From: Cyclobacteriaceae bacterium
GTDB taxonomy: Bacteria; Bacteroidota; Bacteroidia; Cytophagales; Cyclobacteriaceae
Reading direction: 5' to 3'
Assembly (NCBI GenBank): GCA_020436125.1
Contig: JAGQYK010000029.1
Span: forward strand, 1-39,607
Length of the DNA stretch: 39,607 bases
The notes beneath the pieces are model-generated. The model worked only from the letters and a program-made list of their open reading frames with translations. It was not told where the DNA came from and made no database searches. Below are positions 7,720 to 15,291 of this stretch, one piece after another (position 1 is the first letter of the stretch; every line of letters begins with the position of its first letter). A program made the position numbers and the translations under genes.

Positions 7720-9903
7720 ATGCCAATATTTGCGGCCATGTTTAGCAGGTTCTCCGCGTTTTCGATAGTCTTTCTGGTATTATCCACTTTAGGACAAGTT
7801 TTAGCTCAAGCTGAGTTTGCAGAAGACTCGTTACGCACTAGGGAGCTTGATGAGGTCATAATTACCGCTACAAGAAATGAGCGTACAATGGGTGCCTTGC
7901 CAATGCCTGTCTCATTAATTAGTAATGTCAAGATCAAGACCATGGGTTCTTTGCGACTCAACGATGTGCTTACAGAGCAAACGGGTCTTGTAGTTGTGCC
8001 ACAAGTGAATGGCCAGGGTAATGGAATTCAACTTCAGGGTCTCAATCCGGAATACACGTTAATTCTTATAGATGGTGAGCCGGTAGTGGGAAGGAATACC
8101 GGCACATTGGAGCTGAGCCGATTGGCAGTAGGCAATATAAAGCAAATTGAAATTGTAAAAGGTCCCTCCTCAAGCCTTTATGGGTCGGAGGCCTTGGCAG
8201 GAGTAATCAACATTATTACAGAGAGGCCGAGTGGATCAAAGTATAACTTCAAATCTCGTTATGGCAGCAATAATACACTGGACCTTGGTGGCGATGTAAG
8301 CTATACCCATAAAAATCTTGGTGTTTATGTATTTGGTAATAGATACAGCACGGATGGTTATGACCTGTCTCCAGAAAACCCTGGTAATACAGTGTCACCT
8401 TTTGACAATTATACTTTCAGTTCTAAAGTCACTTATAAGTTGGGTGAACGTACTGACCTAAGTATAGCAGGCAGATTCTTTCACGAAGATCAGCGCTTTA
8501 ATTTTGAGGTTTTACAGGGCAGCAGCCGAATTCAAACCTCCGGGACAGGAAATACGCAGGATTGGAATGTCAACCCAGTCTTGACACACAGATTTAACAG
8601 CAGATTGAAAGTGATTGGTCGATTCTATACAACCAAGTACAAAAATAATACGGACTTGAACTTTGAAGATAAGAGTGCTTATTACAATGATGAGCTGAGC
8701 CAGTCATTTCTTCGCCCTGAAGTAAATGGAGAATATTACATTAACGATAAGAATATTCTTACGGTAGGAGGTGGTTACATTAGTGAGTCTGTTCAAACAA
8801 CAAGATATGACGATGGGGCAGAACGATTTCAATACACAAGCTATGGTTTCTTTCAACATGAATGGATGCCTTTCGATAAATGGAGTGTGATTCTTGGTGG
8901 AAGGTACGATCGAAGTAATATATATGGCTCCCAGTTTTCACCAAAGCTTAGTAGTCACTTTGATTTGAATGATAAGATTGTCCTAAAGGCCTCTGTAGGA
9001 AAAGGCTTTAAGGCTCCGGATTTTAGGCAGGTATATCTCAACTTTACTAACCCTGCTGCAGGAGGCTATAGCGTTCTTGGCTCTGCTGTAGCCGGAGCGC
9101 GACTGAAAGAATTACAGGCGAATGGAGAATTAATCACGTCATTGGATCCTAGTCAAATTGGTGACCTTGAAGCTGAAGAATCCTTTGCAATCAACGTGGG
9201 GGCTAACGTAGAAATATTTCCAGGTTTGAAAGGGGACATCAATGTCTTTCACAATCAGATTGATAACTTGATTGAAACGCAGATTGTGGCAACAACTATT
9301 TTTAATCAAAATATTTATAGTTATCGCAATATTTTGCGAGCCTATACACAGGGACTCGAGACGAATTTAAACTATCCAATATTGAAGGACGTAAACCTTT
9401 CAGTTGGCTATCAACTATTATTTGCAAAAGATAGAGATGTAAAGCAAGCTGTTGAAAATGGTGAAGTATTTTATCGTGACCCCAATAGTTTGGTCACCAG
9501 ACGACTTAGTTCTGGGGAGTATTTTGGGTTGTACAACAGGTCTAGACATAGCGGAAATATTAAGTTATTCTATTCGAATAGACAGAAGGGATGGGAGGCG
9601 AGCGCTCGAGTTATCTATCGTGGCAAGTTTGGTATAGGGGATATTTCTGGTAATATCCAAGGAGAAACAATTCCACCTTCAGATAGAAATAGCAATGGAA
9701 TCTTGGACAACTACGATGATTTTGTTGCAGGATACGCTCTCTTAAATCTTTCAGTAGCAAAAAGTATTACATCTGGCTTTAGATTTCAATTGGGGATAGA
9801 CAATGTCTTCGACTATACAGAACCGGTTTTTATTCCAAATCTACCCGGCAGAATAATGTATGCAGGGGTTTCTTATTCATTTTCAAAAAAAGGCAATCAA
9901 TAA
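7720..9903 (+). CDS. TonB-dependent receptor, probable heme receptor (HmuR-like)
   Basis: A 727-residue outer-membrane TonB-dependent receptor. The signal peptide ends near LSTLGQVLAQA (ATG 7738 is an alternative start). A TonB-box/plug entry LDEVIITATRNERTM is at about 40-55, and the plug domain has GIQLQGLNPEYTLILIDGEP and IEIVKGPSSSLYGSEALAGVINIITERP. The 22-strand barrel ends at GVSYSF. GFKAPDFRQVY (about residues 428-438) and the following 'NPAAG' and 'IGDLEAEES' occupy the place of the FRAP and NPNL boxes of heme and hemoglobin receptors, although the NPNL box is poorly conserved. There is no N-terminal carboxypeptidase-regulatory domain, so it is not SusC-like. The directly following HmuY-like gene supports heme as the ligand; a siderophore receptor is the alternative. 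Confidence 0.9.
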   Translation: MPIFAAMFSRFSAFSIVFLVLSTLGQVLAQAEFAEDSLRTRELDEVIITATRNERTMGALPMPVSLISNVKIKTMGSLRLNDVLTEQTGLVVVPQVNGQGNGIQLQGLNPEYTLILIDGEPVVGRNTGTLELSRLAVGNIKQIEIVKGPSSSLYGSEALAGVINIITERPSGSKYNFKSRYGSNNTLDLGGDVSYTHKNLGVYVFGNRYSTDGYDLSPENPGNTVSPFDNYTFSSKVTYKLGERTDLSIAGRFFHEDQRFNFEVLQGSSRIQTSGTGNTQDWNVNPVLTHRFNSRLKVIGRFYTTKYKNNTDLNFEDKSAYYNDELSQSFLRPEVNGEYYINDKNILTVGGGYISESVQTTRYDDGAERFQYTSYGFFQHEWMPFDKWSVILGGRYDRSNIYGSQFSPKLSSHFDLNDKIVLKASVGKGFKAPDFRQVYLNFTNPAAGGYSVLGSAVAGARLKELQANGELITSLDPSQIGDLEAEESFAINVGANVEIFPGLKGDINVFHNQIDNLIETQIVATTIFNQNIYSYRNILRAYTQGLETNLNYPILKDVNLSVGYQLLFAKDRDVKQAVENGEVFYRDPNSLVTRRLSSGEYFGLYNRSRHSGNIKLFYSNRQKGWEASARVIYRGKFGIGDISGNIQGETIPPSDRNSNGILDNYDDFVAGYALLNLSVAKSITSGFRFQLGIDNVFDYTEPVFIPNLPGRIMYAGVSYSFSKKGNQ

Positions 9904-9928
9904 ATCAATCTATAATTATAATTTAACT

Positions 9929-10603
9929 ATGAAGTTTTTAAACTACTTTTTAATAATTGGTGTGGTATTCAGTTTTACTTTAGGGTTGTTCTCTTGCAGT
10001 GATGACGATCCAGCTCCAATTCCTGTGGTATCAACAATCTTTAGCGATCTAGACGCTGATTATGCACCATTTGAACCAATTACCGGCCCTCCAACAGGTC
10101 CTCCAAAAAGAATAGGAGAGACTAATGAGTTTACATTCTTTAGTTTTGCAACAGGCGAAATTGTTGCCAATACGGATAGTGCAACATCCAACTGGGATAT
10201 CGGCTTTAGAAGATCCGAAATAATTTTTAATAGTGGTGCTAACGGGCCCGGCAATACTACGGCTTTAATGCTGGAAGATATTTTTGATGAAGTTTTGGAA
10301 GCCCCAGCCGATGGATATGCTTCTGACACGGACAACGAGAATGTAATTTCATCAAGTCCTCAGAATACTGGAGCACCGGCAAACTACTGGTGGTTTAATA
10401 GCGGAAGTGGTTCGTCCACAGTTGTCGCTCCAATTGCAGGAAGGGTGATCGTAGTTAAGACATCACAAAACAGGTATGCAAAAATGGAAATCCTTAGCTA
10501 TTATAAAGGGGCGCCAGCTGCACCTGATAACATGGCTGATGAAGACAGACATTATACGTTTAGATATGTGTATCAGCCAAACGATACGAGAAAATTTGAA
10601 TAA
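9929..10603 (+). CDS. hmuY: HmuY-like heme-binding lipoprotein
   Basis: A 224-residue surface lipoprotein. The start is ATG 9929, which gives a lipoprotein signal with the Cys at position 23 (LGLFSCSDDD); an upstream in-frame start at 9860 would overlap the receptor gene and spoil the signal. HmuY family (PF14064-type) features are clear: NWDIGFRRSEIIFNSG, YWWFNSG, GRVIVVKTSQNRYAKMEILSYYKG, and the C-terminal HYTFRYVYQPN. HmuY proteins take heme from host or environmental hemoproteins and pass it to the HmuR receptor. The paired His ligands of Porphyromonas gingivalis HmuY are not apparent, as only one His (just before YTFRYVYQ) is present. Met-based ligation, as described for some homologues, is possible. 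It lies 25 bp after the receptor stop, in the same operon. Confidence 0.85.
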   Translation: MKFLNYFLIIGVVFSFTLGLFSCSDDDPAPIPVVSTIFSDLDADYAPFEPITGPPTGPPKRIGETNEFTFFSFATGEIVANTDSATSNWDIGFRRSEIIFNSGANGPGNTTALMLEDIFDEVLEAPADGYASDTDNENVISSSPQNTGAPANYWWFNSGSGSSTVVAPIAGRVIVVKTSQNRYAKMEILSYYKGAPAAPDNMADEDRHYTFRYVYQPNDTRKFE

Positions 10604-10626
10604 TGGATCACATGAATTAAATAAAA

Positions 10627-10654
10627 AAGCCAACTTCATGTTGGCTTTTTTTTT
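10627..10654. terminator. Bidirectional intrinsic terminator between hmuY-like and monooxygenase genes
   Basis: An 8 bp perfect stem (AAGCCAAC / GTTGGCTT) with a 5-base loop is flanked by A6 on the left and T9 on the right, so it can end transcription from both sides. On the minus strand the T/A tract overlaps the TAA stop of the monooxygenase gene. Confidence 0.9.
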
Positions 10655-10979
10655 AGTTAGCGATGACACTGTACGTCTTGAATGAGGAGGACATGGGAGG
10701 TTTCTCTCCTCGCTCTTTGGCCAGGCGAAGATCTTCAAAACCACGCTTATGACCTTCAATAAATTCTGGGGATTTGGTCCAAGCTTTAAAATCTGCCTCG
10801 GATTTCCAGTGACTTACGATTAAGTATTCATCCTTTAAATCTGATGGCCTTAACACTTGCATGTCAATGAACCCAGGAAGCCTGTCAATGGCATGGGCAC
10901 GGGTGGCAAATAGTTCTTCAAAGCGATGTGCATAGCCATCATCGCATTGGATGTAATTAATAGCAACAAAATTTTTCAT
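10653..10979 (-). CDS. IsdG-like antibiotic-biosynthesis-monooxygenase-fold heme monooxygenase
   Basis: A 108-residue ABM-fold protein. N8 (VAINYI), W67 (FKAWTKS) and H77 (FIEGHKRG) sit at the spacing of the Asn-Trp-His triad of the IsdG/IsdI heme oxygenases, and VSHWKSEADFKAW..SPEF.EGHK is a strong match to that family. The predicted activity is oxidative opening of heme in the cytosol to release iron, as a dimer. It is convergent to the HmuY-like gene, which completes a capture-import-degrade set. Its predicted promoter is flanked by two identical-type palindromes (10986-11002 and 11043-11061), so it is probably iron- or heme-repressed. Confidence 0.87.
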   Translation of the reverse strand: MKNFVAINYIQCDDGYAHRFEELFATRAHAIDRLPGFIDMQVLRPSDLKDEYLIVSHWKSEADFKAWTKSPEFIEGHKRGFEDLRLAKERGEKPPMSSSFKTYSVIAN

Positions 10980-10985
10980 ATGTTA

Positions 10986-11002
10986 TTTGGAATGATTCTA
11001 AA
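10986..11002. promoter_or_regulatory. Palindromic operator, copy 1 (Fur/PerR-like 8-1-8)
   Basis: TTTGGAATGATTCTAAA is an 8-1-8 inverted repeat with a single mismatch against copy 2. It lies just downstream of the predicted -7 element of the monooxygenase gene, covering the expected transcription start and leader. The 7-1-7 core layout is that of Fur-family boxes. Confidence 0.65.
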
Positions 11003-11007
11003 CAATG

Positions 11008-11038
11008 CAAATATGTGCTTCCCGTCTAAATAAACCAA
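11008..11038 (-). promoter_or_regulatory. Predicted promoter of the heme monooxygenase
   Basis: Read on the minus strand: TTGG (11035-11038), 19 bp, then CATATTTG (11008-11015), one base off the Bacteroidota -7 consensus TAnnTTTG. The two palindromes sit directly on either side. Confidence 0.5.
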
Positions 11039-11042
11039 CACT

Positions 11043-11061
11043 ATTTAGAATAATTCTAAAT
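11043..11061. promoter_or_regulatory. Palindromic operator, copy 2 (perfect 9-1-9)
   Basis: ATTTAGAATAATTCTAAAT is a perfect 9-1-9 inverted repeat, directly upstream of the predicted -33 element of the monooxygenase promoter and 43 bp before the DUF5009 gene. It shares the TTAGAAT-n-ATTCTAA core with copy 1; the centres are 58 bp apart. The protein that binds is not shown by sequence; a Fur/PerR-type repressor is the natural candidate. Confidence 0.7.
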
Positions 11062-11104
11062 TAAATTATGAACGATATGACTGATTCTGGTTATTTTTCC
11101 ACTT

Positions 11105-12217
11105 ATGACCATGGTAAGCCGAAATCTTGCGATAGATGTACTACGTGGCCTTACGATCGCATTGATGATCGTAGTCAATACACCAGGTAATCACATCACG
11201 ACCTACTCTCCTTTTCTTCATGCTGATTGGCATGGCTTCACCCTCACGGACTGGGTGTTTCCAACTTTTTTATTTGTGATGGGTAATGCCATGAGTTTTG
11301 GGTTCGCCAAAATGGAATCATTGGAGGAGCGCACTTTTCTGATGAAAATCATCAAGCGATTTATAATTATCTTTTTAATCGGGTATTTCATGTTTTGGTT
11401 CCCATTTATGAAATACAACACTGAGGGAGATCTAATTGCTAAGGTTTTTTCGACTACCCGAATATTTGGTGTGTTGCAACGGATTGCACTGGCTTATCTG
11501 GTTGCATCTTTAATTATTCATTATGCAAAACTAAATGGAGCCCTTTTGGTTAGCCTTTTCATTCTAATTTCTTATCGATTTATTCTTCTGGCCTTTGGTG
11601 ATTTAACACTTGAGAGCAACGCCATTTTAAAATTAGATCAATGGATTTTGGGAGAACAGCATATGTTTCACGGTGAGGGTATTGCTTTTGATCCGGAAGG
11701 GATATTGAGTACCCTTCCTGCTGTTGTGAATGTCATTGCAGGATATGGTGTTGGAATTTTCCTTATAAGGCGAGGCGTTTATTATCAGACCATTGTTCAC
11801 CTTATGGTTATGGGTTGCGTTCTTACTTTTTTTGGATTATGGTGGGACCTATTTTTCCCAATCAATAAAAAGTTGTGGACAAGCAGTTATGTGATTTATA
11901 CGGTTGGAATAGATTTGTTGGTACTATCCATATTGATTTATATAATAGACTTGCAAAAAATAGATAAATGGACATACCCATTTGAAGTATTGGGTAAAAA
12001 CCCGCTTTTCATTTACGTATTATCTATGGTTGGTGTCATTCTCCTTTTCTTTTTTAGAGTAGGAGACCAGAAACTCTATCACTGGATTTACCAAAAGGGA
12101 TATCAGCCCTTGTTTGGAGACTATTTCGGTTCTTTGATGTTTGCGTTGAGTGCCCTGGCAATTTGTTGGGGTATTGCGTATTGGATGGACCGAAAAAAGG
12201 TCTACATCAGAATCTGA
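11105..12217 (+). CDS. DUF5009 / HGSNAT-like membrane acyltransferase
   Basis: A 370-residue integral membrane protein with about ten hydrophobic segments. The N-terminus NLAIDVLRGLTIALMIVVNT, then DWHGFTLTDWVFPTFLFVMG, is the signature of the bacterial heparan-alpha-glucosaminide N-acetyltransferase (DUF5009, NagX-like) family. These proteins are thought to move acyl groups across the membrane to amino sugars. The start is ATG 11105, or ATG 11111 two codons on. It ends in GIAYWMDRKKVYIRI. The gene is divergent from the heme monooxygenase; palindrome copy 2 lies 43 bp upstream, so shared control is possible but unproven. Its stop is four bases from the dnaX stop. Confidence 0.85.
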   Translation: MTMVSRNLAIDVLRGLTIALMIVVNTPGNHITTYSPFLHADWHGFTLTDWVFPTFLFVMGNAMSFGFAKMESLEERTFLMKIIKRFIIIFLIGYFMFWFPFMKYNTEGDLIAKVFSTTRIFGVLQRIALAYLVASLIIHYAKLNGALLVSLFILISYRFILLAFGDLTLESNAILKLDQWILGEQHMFHGEGIAFDPEGILSTLPAVVNVIAGYGVGIFLIRRGVYYQTIVHLMVMGCVLTFFGLWWDLFFPINKKLWTSSYVIYTVGIDLLVLSILIYIIDLQKIDKWTYPFEVLGKNPLFIYVLSMVGVILLFFFRVGDQKLYHWIYQKGYQPLFGDYFGSLMFALSALAICWGIAYWMDRKKVYIRI

Positions 12218-12221
12218 TTTT

Positions 12222-13909
12222 TTAAAAATCTGTATCGAGATCCAGTCGTTGTTTTAATTCTTTTAGAACAGGATTCTTTTCCGTGAGCTTATCAAATTTC
12301 TCTTTGTTGGTATAAGCTATCTTCTGTGCTTGTATTTCGCGAATCTGACTGGTGACATTGATGCTTCTGTTTTTAAGGCGTTCTCTCAAAAATTCAGTAA
12401 GTGGATTGCGAATAGTTTGTAGAAGCGGTTCTTCTACCGGGTTGGTCAGATGAATCGTAATGAGGTTGTTTTCAAAATGAAACTCCTGTTTAAGGAGATG
12501 GTATTCACCCACTTGTGTTTTTCTTTGTTCAGTAAATTCATTCCACGCGAGTTTTAGCGACTCCAGCGTAACAGGTTGATCATTAGCAATGGCCGTGTCA
12601 TTGACTTCGGTATCTACTTTTGGTACTTCTTCAGATTCTTTGTTCTTGCCATTGGCAAGATCAGCAAGACTGGGCGTTAGTTTTTGCCTGCCACTTGATT
12701 TTATTTTTGAAATTGTAGGCTGAGGATTAGCAGTAGGCTGTGTTACTTCTTGAACTGGGTTAGGTGAGGGAGCAACTGGTTCCTCGACAGTTGTTTCCGG
12801 GCTTACTTCACTTTTTTTTTTACTGCTTCTTCTGAAGGCGCCCCATTGGGTTTCACAACAGCATTCACATGCGCCATTTTCATCAGCGCCAACTCCACAA
12901 GAAGGCGTTGATTCTTGCTGGCTTTGTAGCTCAGATCACATTGATTGGCAATGCTCAGCCACGATAGTAGAAGAGAAGGGGATGCAGCTCCGGCTTGCTG
13001 CAGATATTTTTTCTTGGTTGCATCTGGAACCTCCATCAGATCGATGGTTCGCGCATCTTGGGAAACCAGTAGGTTTCTAATGTGCTCGCTGAATCCTCCA
13101 ATGAAATTGTGACCATCAAACCCTTTTCTCAATATTTCATCCAGCAGTAGCAATGGCTGACTCATGTTCTCTGCCAGCAAGCTATCTACCACTTGGAAGT
13201 AATAGTCATAGTCAAGAATATGAAGGTTGCTTAGTACATCCTTGAAGGTCACTTCCTTTCCTGACGAAAAAGTCACCATCAAATCAAAAATGGATAAGGC
13301 ATCACGCAAGGCGCCATCTGCCTTTTGTGCGATAAGATGCAGTGCTTCATCCTCTACAGCTATTTTCTCCCGATCGGCAATCTTTTTTAGCTGCCTGCTG
13401 ATGTCGGATACCTGTATTCTGTTGAAATCAAATATCTGACAACGGGAAAGTATAGTAGGGATGACTTTATGCTTCTCTGTAGTAGCAAGAATGAATATGG
13501 CATAAGGTGGTGGCTCCTCCAATGTTTTCAAAAAAGCATTGAATGCTGAATTGGAAAGCATGTGAACCTCGTCTATGATATAGACTTTATATTTTCCGAA
13601 TTGAGGCGGGTACCTTACTTGATCGATCAGATTGCGGATATCTTCTACCGAATTGTTAGAAGCAGCATCTAATTCGAAAATATTGAGTGAATTGACTTCT
13701 GCCTTCTCTTCAAAACCATTGATCATACGGGCTACAATACGAGCACATGTAGTTTTTCCGATTCCTCTTGGACCACAAAAGAGAAGGGCCTGGGCAAGTT
13801 TATTGTTATCTATCGCATTTTTGAGCGTGGTGGTAATGTGCTCCTGGCCTACAACCTCATCAAAACCGAGCGGGCGATACTTTCTGGCCGATACAACAAA
13901 ATTATCCAT
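12222..13909 (-). CDS. dnaX: DNA polymerase III tau subunit, full length by -1 frameshift
   Basis: Full-length DnaX (about 562 residues) is obtained only if the reading frame moves by -1 at the A10 run at 12812-12821. After the shift the frame reads SEVSPETTVEEPVAPSP, a Pro/Glu/Thr-rich linker, then the conserved C-terminal block LKLAWNEFTEQRKTQVGEYHL, and ends LKELKQRLDLDTDF. This block is the Bacteroidota tau tail, which binds polymerase and helicase. With no stop codon in the -1 frame from the A-run to 12222, about 195 codons remain open and recognisable, so this is functional coding sequence and not decay. One added A (or two lost) in the mRNA would have the same effect as ribosomal slipping. 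Sequencing error in the homopolymer is the dull alternative. Confidence 0.85.
12803..13909 (-). CDS. dnaX: DNA polymerase III gamma-like short form (zero-frame dnaX product)
   Basis: The zero frame gives 368 residues: the clamp-loader AAA+ ATPase. Walker A is GPRGIGKT at 46-53, Walker B/DExx is VYIIDEVHML at 109-118, sensor 1 is LATTEKHK at 141-148, and the SRC motif is SRCQIF at 155-160. A domain III helical collar follows. It ends AVKKKVK then TAA, two codons past the A-run. This matches the size of a gamma subunit without the tau-specific domains. The Cys4 zinc module normally found after the ...ARI..K.INC segment is absent: residues 62-78 read MINGFEEKAEVNSLNIF with no cysteine cluster. 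M28-PDZ lies 54 bp upstream on the same strand. Confidence 0.9.
   Translation of the reverse strand: MDNFVVSARKYRPLGFDEVVGQEHITTTLKNAIDNNKLAQALLFCGPRGIGKTTCARIVARMINGFEEKAEVNSLNIFELDAASNNSVEDIRNLIDQVRYPPQFGKYKVYIIDEVHMLSNSAFNAFLKTLEEPPPYAIFILATTEKHKVIPTILSRCQIFDFNRIQVSDISRQLKKIADREKIAVEDEALHLIAQKADGALRDALSIFDLMVTFSSGKEVTFKDVLSNLHILDYDYYFQVVDSLLAENMSQPLLLLDEILRKGFDGHNFIGGFSEHIRNLLVSQDARTIDLMEVPDATKKKYLQQAGAASPSLLLSWLSIANQCDLSYKASKNQRLLVELALMKMAHVNAVVKPNGAPSEEAVKKKVK
12812..12821 (-). other. Slippery A10 run (frameshift or transcript slippage site) in dnaX
   Basis: On the coding strand: GTA AAA AAA AAA GTG AAG TAA, with ten A in a row. It contains A AAA AAA heptamers suited to -1 tandem slipping and is long enough for RNA polymerase slippage (Thermus dnaX uses A9). 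A 6 bp stem-loop (CAACTG/CAGTTG, bases 12788-12793 with 12773-12778) begins 18 nt after the run; whether it stimulates slipping is unknown. Confidence 0.75.
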
Positions 13910-13963
13910 CAGGCAGCAAATTAATACCTTCTTTGGGATAAGAAAATGTAAAACACGCTTACC

Positions 13964-15208
13964 TTAAAATTTAATTGGAAAGGTGAGCTCCTCATCTGCT
14001 CGCTTCACTTTTACAGTTGTCTCAGCACCTTTTTCAAATTTAGATAGGGCCTCCATGTATCCATTCATTCCATCTACAGCGAAGTCGCCTAGTTGGATAA
14101 CCACATCACCCTTTTGTAGCCCAGCTACTGCGGCAGGTTTCTCATCCGTCACACCATCAATGCGCATCCCCGTTCCTCCAAAAAGATAATCAGGTACTAC
14201 ACCGAGAGTAACAGTAAATCGAGGTGTGTCCCTCGATTCGTCCTTGGTTTTGGTGAAAGCAAGCTTGTCAACGGTATTTAATTCACTCACAATACGGTCA
14301 ATCATAAGCGCTATTTTGGCCATTCCTTCATAATTCAATTTTTCTGAATCATCGGTAGGTTTGTGGTAGTCTTCATGCTGGCCAGTGAAAAAATGCAGAA
14401 CCGGAATATCCTGAAGGTAAAATGAAGTGTGATCAGAAGGGCCGATTCCTGATGGTCTGAATAGTAGGGATATAGAATCCGTATTCGCTTTGTTTAAGAT
14501 GCCTTCCCATGAGGGAGAGGTGCCAGTGCCATGAATGGCAAGTGCTTTTTGCTCATCTAATTTTCCGACCATATCCATATTGATCATCGCACTTACTTTG
14601 CTCAGGTCAATGGTCGGGTTTTTACTGAAATAGTTAGAGCCCCAAAGGCCTTCTTCCTCTCCTGAAAAACCAATAAATAAAATGTCTTTTTGTAACTGCT
14701 CTTTCTTTAGTAGTTCAGCCAGTTGAATCATTACGGCCACTCCACTGGCATTGTCATCTGCTCCATTGTGTACTAAAGAATCTCCACGATATAATGAACT
14801 TACTCCCCCGTATCCAAGATGATCAAAATGTGCGCCTATGATGATTATTTCGTCACCAGGGTTATCGATTATGCCTATGATGTTAGTACCTTCAATGGTG
14901 AGGGAATCACCTCTTGTGCCTACTTTGGCCTGCTCATGTGGGTTTTGAGCCGGAGTAACTTCAAACTCTTGAATGTAGTTATCCGTTCCTGCAGGAGTTA
15001 AACCAATTTCCTTGAATCGGTCAACAAGATAAGCTGCAGCTTTTTTCTCTCCATCCGTACCGATTTCTCTTCCTTCCAATTCATCGCTTGCCAAAAAAGT
15101 AACGTCTTTCTTCAAAGAAATACCCAATTCAGCTACGGTCTTTTTTTCTTTACTGCACGAAACAAGGAATAAGATTAAAACTATGGATAAAAGTGTGTGT
15201 CTTGTCAT
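13964..15208 (-). CDS. M28 family aminopeptidase lipoprotein with C-terminal PDZ domain
   Basis: A 414-residue lipoprotein; the signal ends LILFLVSC with lipid-bearing C18. The M28 zinc peptidase domain has the expected ligands: IGAHFDHLG (His, first zinc), NGADDNASGVAVM (bridging Asp), FIGFSGEEEGLWGS (catalytic Glu and zinc Glu), NMDMVGKL (Asp) and SDHTSFY (His). A PDZ domain fills about residues 320-414 (RIDGVTDEKPAAVAGLQKGDVVIQLGD). Such proteins trim N-terminal residues from extracellular or periplasmic peptides; the PDZ domain may position substrate C-termini. The gene lies upstream of dnaX on the same strand and is divergent from the PD40 lipoprotein. Confidence 0.9.
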   Translation of the reverse strand: MTRHTLLSIVLILFLVSCSKEKKTVAELGISLKKDVTFLASDELEGREIGTDGEKKAAAYLVDRFKEIGLTPAGTDNYIQEFEVTPAQNPHEQAKVGTRGDSLTIEGTNIIGIIDNPGDEIIIIGAHFDHLGYGGVSSLYRGDSLVHNGADDNASGVAVMIQLAELLKKEQLQKDILFIGFSGEEEGLWGSNYFSKNPTIDLSKVSAMINMDMVGKLDEQKALAIHGTGTSPSWEGILNKANTDSISLLFRPSGIGPSDHTSFYLQDIPVLHFFTGQHEDYHKPTDDSEKLNYEGMAKIALMIDRIVSELNTVDKLAFTKTKDESRDTPRFTVTLGVVPDYLFGGTGMRIDGVTDEKPAAVAGLQKGDVVIQLGDFAVDGMNGYMEALSKFEKGAETTVKVKRADEELTFPIKF

Positions 15209-15215
15209 GATAAAA

Positions 15216-15247
15216 TTGAGGATTGCGATGCTTTACTATTAAATTTG
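15216..15247 (+). promoter_or_regulatory. Predicted promoter of the PD40 lipoprotein gene
   Basis: TTG (15216-15218), 21 bp, then TAAATTTG (15240-15247), an exact match to TAnnTTTG. The ATG is 45 bp after the -7 box. Confidence 0.5.
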
Positions 15248-15291
15248 CGACTAGAAATTGAAGCACGAATTTAGCACTTAGCATATACCCC

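Noticed and set aside
12222-12512. A separate 96-residue gene in front of dnaX's end
   Set aside because: The frame is open well upstream, back to the A10 run, and encodes the tau linker and C-terminal domain; it is part of dnaX and not its own gene.
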